DNA from: Desulfosarcina sp. BuS5
GTDB lineage: Bacteria; Desulfobacterota; Desulfobacteria; Desulfobacterales; BuS5
Direction of reading: 5' to 3'
Assembly (NCBI RefSeq): GCF_028752835.1
Contig: NZ_CP087952.1
Span: 248,001 to 312,000, forward strand
DNA: 64,000 bases
How positions within the stretch are numbered: the first letter of the stretch is position 1; each line of letters begins with the position of its first letter. The translations under genes and the position numbers were made by a program. This document shows positions 28,889 to 36,246 of the stretch, piece after piece. The notes beneath the pieces were generated by a model. It was given only the letters and a program-made list of their open reading frames with translations. It was not told the DNA's origin and made no database searches.

Positions 28889-29662
28889 CTACCTCCTGAA
28901 GACCACCTGCTTTGAATTTGAATAAGAATCCTGATAAACTTTGGCATCAACGCTAAAAACTGATTTGATTGAGTTTTCATTTAAAACCTCGTTGGTTTTG
29001 CCGTAAGCTGCAATACGTCCGTTTTTGATAAAGATCAGGTATTCACAAAAAATTGCTGCAAGATTAACATCCTGCAATACTGTTATCACGGTTTTACCGT
29101 TTTTTTCAACACCCCGCGCGGCCAGGTTCAGCATCCTGATGGAATGATTGATGTCAAAGTTTGAGGTAGCTTCATCCAGAATCAGAACATTAGTATCCTG
29201 GGCCAGTGCTCTTGCAAAGACAACCCTCTGTCTCTCACCTCCGCTCAGTTCGGTAATAAATCTGTTTTTAAACTGGCATGTACCTGTTTTTGTCATTACA
29301 TCGTCAACTATTTTAATATCTTGCGGGGCCGGCGCTGAAAATCTCGGAATATGGGGATATCTTCCCATCAATACTATTTCCCGAGCAGTAAATGAAAAAT
29401 TAATATAAAAATTTTGCGGAACCAGGGCTATTAATCTGGATAATGCTTTTTTTGAGTATTCTGCCAGGTCTTTTCCCATAAAAAAAACAGAGCCTGCCGT
29501 CGGCCTGCTCTGCCTGGACAAAAGATCCAGAAAAGTCGATTTGCCGCAACCGTTAGGACCTATTATTCCGTAAAACCGGCCAGATTCAAGATAGAGTGAA
29601 ACATTATCAATTGCCTTGTTATCTCCGTATGAAAACGATACTTTTTTTATATTAAAACCCAT
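28889..29662 (-). CDS. ABC transporter ATP-binding protein (BtuD/FhuC family)
   Basis: The 257-residue ATPase has Walker A GPNGCGKST, the signature LSGGERQRVVFARALAQ, Walker B VLILDEATSNFD and the switch region. Its closest group by sequence style is the FepC/BtuD family, which pairs with the permease encoded directly upstream. Permease stop and ATPase start overlap closely (ATGAAATG), and the substrate-binding protein follows after one base. Confidence 0.93.
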   Translation of the reverse strand: MGFNIKKVSFSYGDNKAIDNVSLYLESGRFYGIIGPNGCGKSTFLDLLSRQSRPTAGSVFFMGKDLAEYSKKALSRLIALVPQNFYINFSFTAREIVLMGRYPHIPRFSAPAPQDIKIVDDVMTKTGTCQFKNRFITELSGGERQRVVFARALAQDTNVLILDEATSNFDINHSIRMLNLAARGVEKNGKTVITVLQDVNLAAIFCEYLIFIKNGRIAAYGKTNEVLNENSIKSVFSVDAKVYQDSYSNSKQVVFRR

Positions 29663-29663
29663 T

Positions 29664-30746
29664 TCATATTCCGGTTCCGGAGATTTGTCGTTTTTTAAAT
29701 ATGTAGCAGAAAAAAGGACCTCCTATCATAGCCGTGAGAACCCCTATGGGAATCTCTGATGGTAAGACAGCCCTTGTAAGGGTATCCGCACATAAAAGCA
29801 AAATAGCTCCGGCCATCATGGAAACAGGAATAAGTCTCCTGTTGTCGGGCCCGGTCACAGCTCTTGTCATGTGGGGAATCAACAGGCCCACAAAGCCGAT
29901 AATGCCGGAAACAGAAACGCAAACTGCCGCGACAAGAGAGGCCGTTACAAGAAGCACAAGGGTTACCTTTTTTGTGTCCACGCCCAGCGAGGAAGCTGTC
30001 CTGTCACCCAGGGCCATCAGGTTGAGATCTCTGGCAAAAAAAAAGGATACTAAAAAACCTGCGCATACAAACAGCAGGGTCAGTTGTATATCCAGCCATC
30101 CGCTCGACGCAAAGCTCCCCATCAGCCAGAAGATTATAATAGAGACCTGCTCATCAGCCAGATATTTCAAAAAACTGATTCCGGCAGACAATATTGCCGC
30201 AACAATAATTCCGGAAAGGATCAGGTTGTTTGAAGAGAGCCCCGGCCTTGTTGCCGAGCTGTTTGAAGAGGCCAGAAAAATAACAAAAAAAAGGGTCGCA
30301 ATGGCCCCGGCAAAGGCAAAAACAGGCACTGAACAGGAGGAGAGGCCTATCGTAAAAAGATTGATGTTAAACAGGATAGCAATCGAAGCGCCAAAAGCCG
30401 CTCCTGCGGATACTCCCAGGGTGTAAGGGTCTGCCAGGGGATTTAAGAGTATCCCTTGAAATACTGCCCCTGATATGGATAAGCCGGCGCCGACAATGGA
30501 AGCAGTTAAGATTCTCGGCAGACGCACATCAAGAACTATTACCGGGAAAATTTTGTTCATTTCTTCAAGCAAATCCCTGTTTCCGGTAATTTTGGAAGCA
30601 ATAATTTTGAAAACATCTGCAAAGTTTATATTAATATAACCTGATCCGGATGATACAATAATGGCTGTAAACAGAAAAATTCCAAGTAAAAATAAATGGA
30701 CGCCGGTTGAACTTGTGACTGTTTTTCTTAATTTGTTTAAAGTCAT
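29664..30746 (-). CDS. FecCD/BtuC-family ABC transporter permease
   Basis: This is an integral membrane permease with about nine to ten helices. The FecCD signatures ISGAVFQGILLNPLADPYTLGVSAGAAFGA and GFVGLLIPHMTR (quoted in two separated parts of the protein) are clear. ATG at 30746 is preferred; a TTG 18 bases earlier is in frame but has no better ribosome site. It forms a complete B12-type importer with the next two genes. Such importers in sulfate reducers often sit with cbiK and corrin genes. Confidence 0.9.
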   Translation of the reverse strand: MTLNKLRKTVTSSTGVHLFLLGIFLFTAIIVSSGSGYININFADVFKIIASKITGNRDLLEEMNKIFPVIVLDVRLPRILTASIVGAGLSISGAVFQGILLNPLADPYTLGVSAGAAFGASIAILFNINLFTIGLSSCSVPVFAFAGAIATLFFVIFLASSNSSATRPGLSSNNLILSGIIVAAILSAGISFLKYLADEQVSIIIFWLMGSFASSGWLDIQLTLLFVCAGFLVSFFFARDLNLMALGDRTASSLGVDTKKVTLVLLVTASLVAAVCVSVSGIIGFVGLLIPHMTRAVTGPDNRRLIPVSMMAGAILLLCADTLTRAVLPSEIPIGVLTAMIGGPFFCYIFKKRQISGTGI

Positions 30747-30830
30747 TTGTGAATGAACGCTCAATTAAAATAGAAAGAACCGGCAATAGCTCAGTATTCC
30801 GGTTCTATTTGTTAGGGGTTATATTTTGTC

Positions 30831-31715
30831 TTAATGGTTAAAATGTTCCAAAGGCAACTCCAGATGGTCAACCCAGATATCGACAATATTATCGAATTCA
30901 GCCGAACCTTTAAGAACAGGCACACATTTGATCCCGGCTTTAGTTAGAATAGATTTCCATGAATCATCTTCATCACCTGCCATATCGTTTCTGGCATGAT
31001 CGCCAGCGACTGACATAAATGGTATTAAATATGCTTTTTTTATCTTTTTTGCAAGCAGCATCTTTTTTACGTCGTCAATTGTCGGGCTCCCTTCCACTGT
31101 CCCTACAATTATATTCGAGTCACTCTGTTGAAGATTATAGGCCATGGCCGCGTAAAATGCATTGGCCGGGTGCGGAGTGCCGTGTCCCATCAAAACCACT
31201 CCATCTTTCTTTTTTCTCTCCTTGGGGATATTCTGAATAATGGCATCTGCAACTTTTTCCATATCCTCCTGTTTTGATATAAGGGGTTGCCCAACAATAA
31301 TTCTATCAAATCCGCCGGGAATATGTTTGAAGGCCGAGATTGTCGCAATCAGGTCATTATATTCTTCACCCGGGATAGTATGGAGTGACTGTACAGCCAC
31401 ATGCGTAAAATTTTCTTCCATCATTTTTGAAAGGGCTATTGCAATGGAATCGAGATTTTTACCCTGTTTTGCAAGTTTATGGCGTATAATGGAAGATGTA
31501 AATGCCCAGCGCACAGGTATCCCAGGATAGGCGGCTTTGACCTTGTTGTCGATGTTTTTAAAAGATACCTGCGCTTCAGGTATGCTTGATCCAAAGGCTA
31601 CCAGCAGAATTCCTTTTTTCATGGGACGGTTGTCGCCGTGTGCATGCGCCGAGATACAGACAAAGGCAAGGATTACGATAAGAACTGCGGCTTGGATAAT
31701 TCTTTTACTGTTCAT
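30831..31715 (-). CDS. cbiK: secreted sirohydrochlorin cobaltochelatase (CbiK type)
   Basis: CbiK inserts cobalt into sirohydrochlorin at the start of anaerobic corrin synthesis. Residues ~1-26 form a signal peptide (AAVLIVILAFVCISAHAHG). The chelatase fold follows: GILLVAFGSSIPEA, LHTIPGEEY, VLMGHGTPHPAN, and MSVAGDHARNDMAG, which supply the metal-binding histidines. Periplasmic CbiK is known from Desulfovibrio, where it may also serve in metal or heme handling. Here it stands next to a tetrapyrrole-type importer. A cytoplasmic chelatase may be encoded elsewhere. Confidence 0.92.
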   Translation of the reverse strand: MNSKRIIQAAVLIVILAFVCISAHAHGDNRPMKKGILLVAFGSSIPEAQVSFKNIDNKVKAAYPGIPVRWAFTSSIIRHKLAKQGKNLDSIAIALSKMMEENFTHVAVQSLHTIPGEEYNDLIATISAFKHIPGGFDRIIVGQPLISKQEDMEKVADAIIQNIPKERKKKDGVVLMGHGTPHPANAFYAAMAYNLQQSDSNIIVGTVEGSPTIDDVKKMLLAKKIKKAYLIPFMSVAGDHARNDMAGDEDDSWKSILTKAGIKCVPVLKGSAEFDNIVDIWVDHLELPLEHFNH

Positions 31716-31760
31716 TTTTTATTTTATTCCTCCCAAAGAAAGAAAATATTTTTTATCGAT

Positions 31761-31860
31761 TAATAATTAATTTCACAAGGATAGAGGTAAAAACCTGGAG
31801 AAGGCGTACTGGTGGTACGTCGACCGAAGGTTTTTACCGATACGCAGTGAAATTATGTAG
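31761..31860 (-). repeat. dispersed repeat, copy 2 with a different core
   Basis: The ends match the family (TTAATTTCACAAGGATAGAGG at the left, CGCAGTGAAATTATGTAG at the right, inverted relative to copy 1). The centre is replaced by GGTAAAAACCT...AGGTTTTTACC pairing arms around GGCGTACTGGTGGTACG. It lies in the gap between the small gene and cbiK. Confidence 0.7.
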
Positions 31861-31889
31861 ACGAAACCCTATGGGTAATGCCGGAAAAG

Positions 31890-32150
31890 TTACCCGCACA
31901 ATCTGAGCTCGCGCCCGGTCAGCTTAAGGTCTCCTAAACTGGTGAACTCGGCCAGTTTGCATATAATTCTTTGCATACCTTTAACCGTTAGGGACCACCA
32001 GGCATCGCTTATATCAAAGTGGCCGGATGTGGCTGATACAAATTCAAGCCTGTCAGCTTCAATGTTAAGATTGCTGACGGCTGTTTTATGATCGACAGCA
32101 TTATCCGGCAAATCACTGCCGGCGATATATACTATTATTCCTGTTTTCAT
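31890..32150 (-). CDS. small protein at the head of the cobalamin operon, unknown function
   Basis: This 86-residue protein (MKTGIIVYIAGSDLPDN... ending GRELRLCG) starts at ATG 32150, with a strong GGGGGTG site seven bases upstream. It is the first gene after the cobalamin riboswitch and terminator, so its expression should follow B12 levels. I do not recognise a family. It is soluble and mixed alpha/beta in appearance, with a C-terminal Cys. A 174-base gap holding repeat copy 2 separates it from cbiK. The riboswitch position and ribosome site make it a convincing gene. Confidence 0.72.
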   Translation of the reverse strand: MKTGIIVYIAGSDLPDNAVDHKTAVSNLNIEADRLEFVSATSGHFDISDAWWSLTVKGMQRIICKLAEFTSLGDLKLTGRELRLCG

Positions 32151-32227
32151 CAAGATTCACCCCCTTTCATAAATTTTTCGGAGGTCCCGCGTTAAAGGGC
32201 CGGGACGGGCGGTATTGCACCTTGAAA

Positions 32228-32268
32228 TAAAAAAAGCCCTTCAAACCATTATACGGCTTGAAGGGCTT
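32228..32268 (-). terminator. intrinsic terminator of the cobalamin riboswitch
   Basis: Read on the minus strand, AAGCCCTTCAAGCC and its partner TTTGAAGGGCTT form a GC-rich hairpin followed by seven T residues. It lies between the aptamer and the first gene, as expected for B12-dependent transcription termination. Confidence 0.88.
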
Positions 32269-32333
32269 TACCCAGTTTATCGGCCCTTTGCTTATCATTT
32301 ATTCTGTTTCACCGCAGAATAAACTATCTATCA

Positions 32334-32598
32334 TTAAAGGCAGGTTTTCTGGCTTTCGGATCATTCTAATCACTGCGCCTTCCCATCCGATTCTAATCAG
32401 ACAGTGGCATATGCAGATTTCGTCCCCGATTACAGCGGCGGGACCACTCTCGCTTCTATAAATTTCCACATAAATAATTTCACTACGTTATCGGTCGTCG
32501 GAGTATTGCAATACGCCTTTCTCCCTCTATCCTTGTGTAATTAATTATCTGAAAATCTATACGAGATTCCCTTTTAAGCTTTATAAAAGCACCTTTAA
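32334..32598 (-). promoter_or_regulatory. cobalamin riboswitch with an inserted repeat
   Basis: Minus-strand aptamer landmarks in order: outer P1 strand TTAAAGG (32598-32592), AAAAGGGAATCTCG, then after ~110 bases of repeat, CGAGAGTGGTCCCGCCGCTG, GCCACTG (the B12 box), GGGAAGGCGCAGTGAT, CCGAAAGCCAGAAAACCTGC and the closing P1 strand CCTTTAA (32340-32334). P1 pairs perfectly across the insertion, and TCTCG pairs with CGAGA, so the insertion lies in the hairpin that normally carries the GGTG loop (P4/L4 region). The switch should repress the downstream corrin and transport genes when B12 is plentiful, if the altered aptamer still works. Confidence 0.9.
32455..32561 (+). repeat. dispersed ~105-bp repeat, copy 3, inside the riboswitch
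   Basis: It starts TATAAATTTCCACATAAATA and ends TTATCTGAAAATCTATA, nearly full length. It differs from copy 4 at 33308 at only about eight positions. TA lies at both outer edges, which would fit insertion at a TA target, but this is only suggestive. Confidence 0.88.
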
Positions 32599-32615
32599 TT
32601 AACTTTATGTTTGAT

Positions 32616-33305
32616 TCATGTTTCTGTCAAGGTAATTATTGCTTGAGCCAATTGAAGATCCTCCCTAGTCGTTATTTTTATATTTAACCTGCTGCCCTTA
32701 AGAATTTTAACTTTTTTTCCCATATGTTCCACAAAGAAGGCATCATCTGTTCCTGAATAATTCGATTTAATTGCATTATATAGAGCATCTTTTATGATGG
32801 AATATTTAAAAACCTGCGGAGTTTGTGCAAGCCAGACTCTCTCCCTTGGCAGAGTTTTATCTATAATTCCGGAATCATCAACACTCTTTAAGGTATCATT
32901 AACAGGCACGGCCAGAATGGCTGCCCCGGAATCTTCTGCTGCGGATATACAGGCATCAATCTCTTCAGGACGGATAAAGGGGCGGACTCCGTCATGAATA
33001 AGCACTAAACTATTAAAATCCTTTACAGCAAGTATGCCGTTATATACAGAGTCGCTCCTTTCAGCTCCTCCGGCAACCAGTCTGATTTTTTTTGAAAGAT
33101 TTGTGCTGCTGATTATATTGTTATAACAGTAATCAATATCTTCCCCAGGGACTATCAGGATGATTTCATTTACCGAATCGCATGCATCAATCGCTCGCAG
33201 AGTGTGAGATAATATGGGTATGCCGGCAATTTCAATGTATTGTTTGCGCCGGGTACTCTGCATCCTGATGCCCCGGCCTGCTGCGACTATTATTGCTGAA
33301 ACCAT
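32616..33305 (-). CDS. ispD: 2-C-methyl-D-erythritol 4-phosphate cytidylyltransferase
   Basis: IspD makes CDP-methylerythritol in the MEP isoprenoid pathway. The 229-residue protein has the nucleotide-binding VSAIIVAAGRGIRM, RKQYIEIAG with the conserved Lys, LIHDGVRPF, and AQTPQVFKY. I use ATG 33305; a GTG 15 bases earlier would lie inside the adjacent repeat. The repeat (copy 4) ends three bases before the ATG, so it supplies the ribosome-binding region of ispD. No ispF follows in the window. Confidence 0.93.
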   Translation of the reverse strand: MVSAIIVAAGRGIRMQSTRRKQYIEIAGIPILSHTLRAIDACDSVNEIILIVPGEDIDYCYNNIISSTNLSKKIRLVAGGAERSDSVYNGILAVKDFNSLVLIHDGVRPFIRPEEIDACISAAEDSGAAILAVPVNDTLKSVDDSGIIDKTLPRERVWLAQTPQVFKYSIIKDALYNAIKSNYSGTDDAFFVEHMGKKVKILKGSRLNIKITTREDLQLAQAIITLTET

Positions 33306-33307
33306 AA

Positions 33308-33413
33308 TATAAATTTCCACATAAATAATTTCACTGCGTTATCGGTCGTCGGAGTATTACAATACGCCTTCCTCCCTCTGGCCTTGTGCAATTAATTATC
33401 TAAAAATTTATAG
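33308..33413 (+). repeat. dispersed ~105-bp repeat, copy 4, between the HPr-domain gene and ispD
   Basis: This is the best full-length copy: TATAAATTTCCACATAAATA ... GTATTACAATAC ... CTAAAAATTTATAG. It fills almost the whole gap, touching the stop codon of the upstream gene and lying three bases before the ispD start. Confidence 0.88.
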
Positions 33414-34721
33414 CTATCTCAGATGCTTTAATTCATTCGGAAGAGGTATCCCCTTTCCCATGGAGTCTTCCCCGTAATTGACACGGGCAAGAATTTTAAT
33501 ATCATGTAGAGAGCGCACATCTCCTTGAAAGGTGACTTCCTCAATATTTTCTTTTTGTATTTTACCCCCAGCCCACTGTATATCAAGCACGCTGCCGGCG
33601 TCAAATCTATCATTTCCCACACACATTTCTACATTACCGCCGTAATGCTGCACAATTTTAGCAACCATCATGCTTGGTCTGCTGTGAAAGCCGAGTTCCA
33701 CCGGCACTCCGACAGTTATGGAAGATTTTTCTATATTTTCATTAAGTATTTCCTTGGCTATCTTTTTACCGGCGGAAAGGAAATAACAGGTATAAAAAAG
33801 ACCATAGTTTATGGTGCGGTCTATTAATGCGTCAGGATCGATAATGTCGGAAAGGAGGCCCTGAACATGTTTATAAATATTTTTATACCCGGCATCGTAC
33901 AGATGCCGTTCATAGAAATGTAAGAGCCGGCTGGTTGTTTGGAGAAGGTGAAACACAACGGAAAAAATTCCGCGTAATTTTTTAAATTTTTCGTTTCCGA
34001 ACCTGAGACCACCGTGTATTACATATGTGTCAAATGAGGACTGTAAATTGTGAATCGTCATCTCAAAGCGGCCTACAAGCACCTCATTAACCTTTTCCGG
34101 AACAATTTCTTTGATCTCCTCTAACGTTCGCGGCCCATAAGATTCCCATGGCTCAAATTCCCGTATGATTTGAAGAAAGTCACTCGCTATTTTTACAATA
34201 TTTTTTTTCTGTTGATCTCTGTCTGCATCATCAATATCGTAATCCAGAATCTCGTTTGTGACAATGCTGGGAAAATCTGAGGGCTCAAAGCTGTTTTCAG
34301 GGATTGGTATGTTAAGCCTGCGAGCCTCGTCGATTATTACAGGTGCAAGATCGATTAAGGTCTGAGTTAAAAAATCTAGCGTAGTATAACCTTCTTTTCT
34401 GAACTCTTCTACATTATCGAGTATATAAAAATCTAAACGTTTTGAGATGTGTTTCTGATATAGGCTTCCACGGCTTAAATGCCTTACAGCAGCTGTAAGC
34501 TCCCTGTAAAAATACCACTTTTTACTGTTTCTGGCACCGTGAAAATCAAGGAAATCCTCAAGGATCTGAGATGAGCTGACAAGTTTGAGCAAGAGTTTTT
34601 CCGTAAATATAAATTGAGATATGTCAAAATTAGAAATATACAGACAACATTTCAGGTATTCTTCTGAAAAGATCTTTGTTTTTTCTTTAAAAGATATATT
34701 GGTGAAGTGATTTTTTGTCAT
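33414..34721 (-). CDS. HPr-domain protein with a long helical N-terminal region
   Basis: The 435-residue protein has a C-terminal HPr-like domain (~residues 328-415). It keeps the phosphorylatable histidine, H346, in GFHSRPSMMVAKIV (HPr consensus GLHARPA). The preceding ~325 residues are mainly helical and match nothing I recognise. HPr carries phosphate from enzyme I in the PTS, and HPr-like domains also act as regulators. No enzyme I, EII or HPr kinase is in the window. The gene lies directly downstream of RNase P RNA on the same strand, and its start is inside the short rnpB 3' flank. Confidence 0.72.
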   Translation of the reverse strand: MTKNHFTNISFKEKTKIFSEEYLKCCLYISNFDISQFIFTEKLLLKLVSSSQILEDFLDFHGARNSKKWYFYRELTAAVRHLSRGSLYQKHISKRLDFYILDNVEEFRKEGYTTLDFLTQTLIDLAPVIIDEARRLNIPIPENSFEPSDFPSIVTNEILDYDIDDADRDQQKKNIVKIASDFLQIIREFEPWESYGPRTLEEIKEIVPEKVNEVLVGRFEMTIHNLQSSFDTYVIHGGLRFGNEKFKKLRGIFSVVFHLLQTTSRLLHFYERHLYDAGYKNIYKHVQGLLSDIIDPDALIDRTINYGLFYTCYFLSAGKKIAKEILNENIEKSSITVGVPVELGFHSRPSMMVAKIVQHYGGNVEMCVGNDRFDAGSVLDIQWAGGKIQKENIEEVTFQGDVRSLHDIKILARVNYGEDSMGKGIPLPNELKHLR

Positions 34722-34742
34722 TTATGACGTTCCTTGATGAAA

Positions 34743-35136
34743 CGGCCGGAGCAGTACATAAGCCGAATTCTGTGCCGGGAAGAGGTTACCCTCATTCCGG
34801 TAACGATCATTCATCTGTAAATGCCGGTTGCCCGGCATTTCTTGCGACCTACCCGGGAGCTTTGGCGGGCCACCCTTGCCGCTCCCCTATTTGGTCTTGC
34901 ACCGGGTGGGGTTTACAAAGCTTCCCCGGTCACCCGGGGAACTGGTGCGCTCTTACCGCACCTTTTCACCCTTACCTTTTTTGCAGATCTTTACAGATCG
35001 GCAAAAAAGGCGGTATACTTTCTGTTGCACTTTCCTTCACGTCACCGTGACTCCACGTTATGGAGCACCCTGCCCTGTGGTGTTCGGACTTTCCTCCGGA
35101 TAAAATATCCAGCGATCGTTTGTACTGCTCCGGCCG
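34743..35136 (-). ncRNA. rnpB: RNase P RNA (bacterial class A)
   Basis: The minus strand carries the diagnostic 5' segment GGAGGAAAGTCCGAACACC and the 3' segment GCACAGAATTCGGCTTA. The ends CGGCCGGAGCAGTAC and GTACTGCTCCGGCCG form a perfect 15-base-pair P1 helix, which fixes the boundaries. The internal GAGGGTAACC, GGGTAGGTCGCAAGAAATGCC and AAGGGTGAAAAGGTGCGGTAAGAGCGCACC regions (quoted in short parts) are typical. It follows the zinc-ribbon gene by 12 bases and could be co-transcribed and processed. Confidence 0.96.
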
Positions 35137-35148
35137 TGTATTCTGTTG

Positions 35149-35889
35149 TCATACTGCGTTATCTGTCTTCTCCTGTTCCCAGTAGAGTATCCTGTCACAA
35201 AATGGACAAAATTTCAGACTATCGCAGCGTTGCAGGTCATTATACATCTGTGGCGGAATATTCATGTTACATCCGTAACAGATAGAATTTTTAGCCTTCG
35301 CTATAGCGATACCGTTGGTTTGCTTTTTTTGTATGATAAAGAATTTTTCTATTAAATCCTTTTGAACGGATTCTATTATGTTAGCTCTTTCGGCATGGAG
35401 CTCTAATAGCTTATGCTCATCATTTTTGGCCTGATTTTTTATAATATTTTTTTCAATATTTATTTTTTTGCCAATTTTATTATAATCTTCTTTTCGGGAT
35501 TTAATGTCACGCTCTATTTCTTCCGCTCGGTCAAGGCATTCAATCATATCATCTTCGATTTTTGAATTTTTGTTTTTAAGTTCGTGAATTTCCTTTAATG
35601 ATGACTGGTATTCTTTGTTGTTTTTTGCGAATCCAAGTTTTTCTTCGCTTTTTTTTATTTTTGTGCGATTAATTTCCGTATCCGATTCATAGGAACGATA
35701 TTTTTGCTCATAGTCTTTCAAAAGCGTTTTTTTATTATTAACGGCCTTTTCAGCACGATCGAGTCCGGTATCAAGCTCCGCAAGTTGATCAGGGAGATTT
35801 TCAAGTGTAGCTTTAATTCTTTTTTTATCTGTTTCTATCTGTTGGAGTTTTATTAGTCTCCCAATCTGTTCCCTTGTTATTTTAAGCAT
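35149..35889 (-). CDS. coiled-coil protein with C-terminal C4 zinc ribbon
   Basis: The 246-residue protein is a long coiled coil (~residues 5-180, rich in K, E and N) ending in a zinc ribbon: CYGCNMNIPPQMYND then KFCPFCDRILYW. This is the DUF164/zf-RING_7 family, widespread in bacteria and related to the Chlamydia CdsZ and Helicobacter HP0958 proteins. Those have been linked to type III export and flagellar or RNA-binding roles, but a general function is not settled. It lies immediately upstream of rnpB. Confidence 0.85.
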   Translation of the reverse strand: MLKITREQIGRLIKLQQIETDKKRIKATLENLPDQLAELDTGLDRAEKAVNNKKTLLKDYEQKYRSYESDTEINRTKIKKSEEKLGFAKNNKEYQSSLKEIHELKNKNSKIEDDMIECLDRAEEIERDIKSRKEDYNKIGKKINIEKNIIKNQAKNDEHKLLELHAERANIIESVQKDLIEKFFIIQKKQTNGIAIAKAKNSICYGCNMNIPPQMYNDLQRCDSLKFCPFCDRILYWEQEKTDNAV

Positions 35890-35932
35890 AGTATTATATC
35901 CAAAAAAATTATATTTTTAAAACTCATTTTAA

Positions 35933-35964
35933 CCTCTTACATTAAGCATGCTAAATGTAAGAGG
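35933..35964. promoter_or_regulatory. 32-bp near-perfect palindrome between divergent genes
   Basis: CCTCTTACATTAAGCATGC and its complement arm CTAAATGTAAGAGG are symmetrical except for two positions. It sits 44 bases upstream of the zinc-ribbon gene and 280 bases upstream of phoH, a natural place for an operator or a factor-binding site. It has no T-run suited to a terminator. Confidence 0.4.
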
Positions 35965-36143
35965 TCAATAAAAAATATAAAATATTAGGCAATGTTATTT
36001 TTGGGGGATTCTGTCACTGGGGTTTAAGAGTACTTAAAACTTTTTTCCATGGTAGAATCGGTATTTTAATCCCAGGGGAATCGCTGCAATTTTAATGTAA
36101 TCTCTTCAGCGATCCCTGGGTTCTCCGCGGTTAAATCCGGTTG

Positions 36144-36172
36144 AGTGAAATTATTAATGTGGAAATCTATAG
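36144..36172 (-). repeat. fragment of the dispersed repeat (end only)
   Basis: GAGTGAAATTATTAATGTGG followed by AAATCTATAG matches the distal 29 bases of the dispersed repeat. The rest of the element is absent. Confidence 0.55.
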
Positions 36173-36246
36173 TTTGCATTTCTTTAAAAACATATGATAA
36201 AGATTCGGTATGCTCTTGGTAGCGCCACCGCCATCTAATTTTATTG

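Noticed and set aside
29734-30426. 230-codon plus-strand frame
   Set aside because: Antisense to the BtuC-like permease; the apparent length comes from the skewed codon use of membrane protein genes.
34715-35285. Several plus-strand frames of 90-154 codons
   Set aside because: They are antisense to RNase P RNA, whose P1 helix and conserved core are unambiguous.
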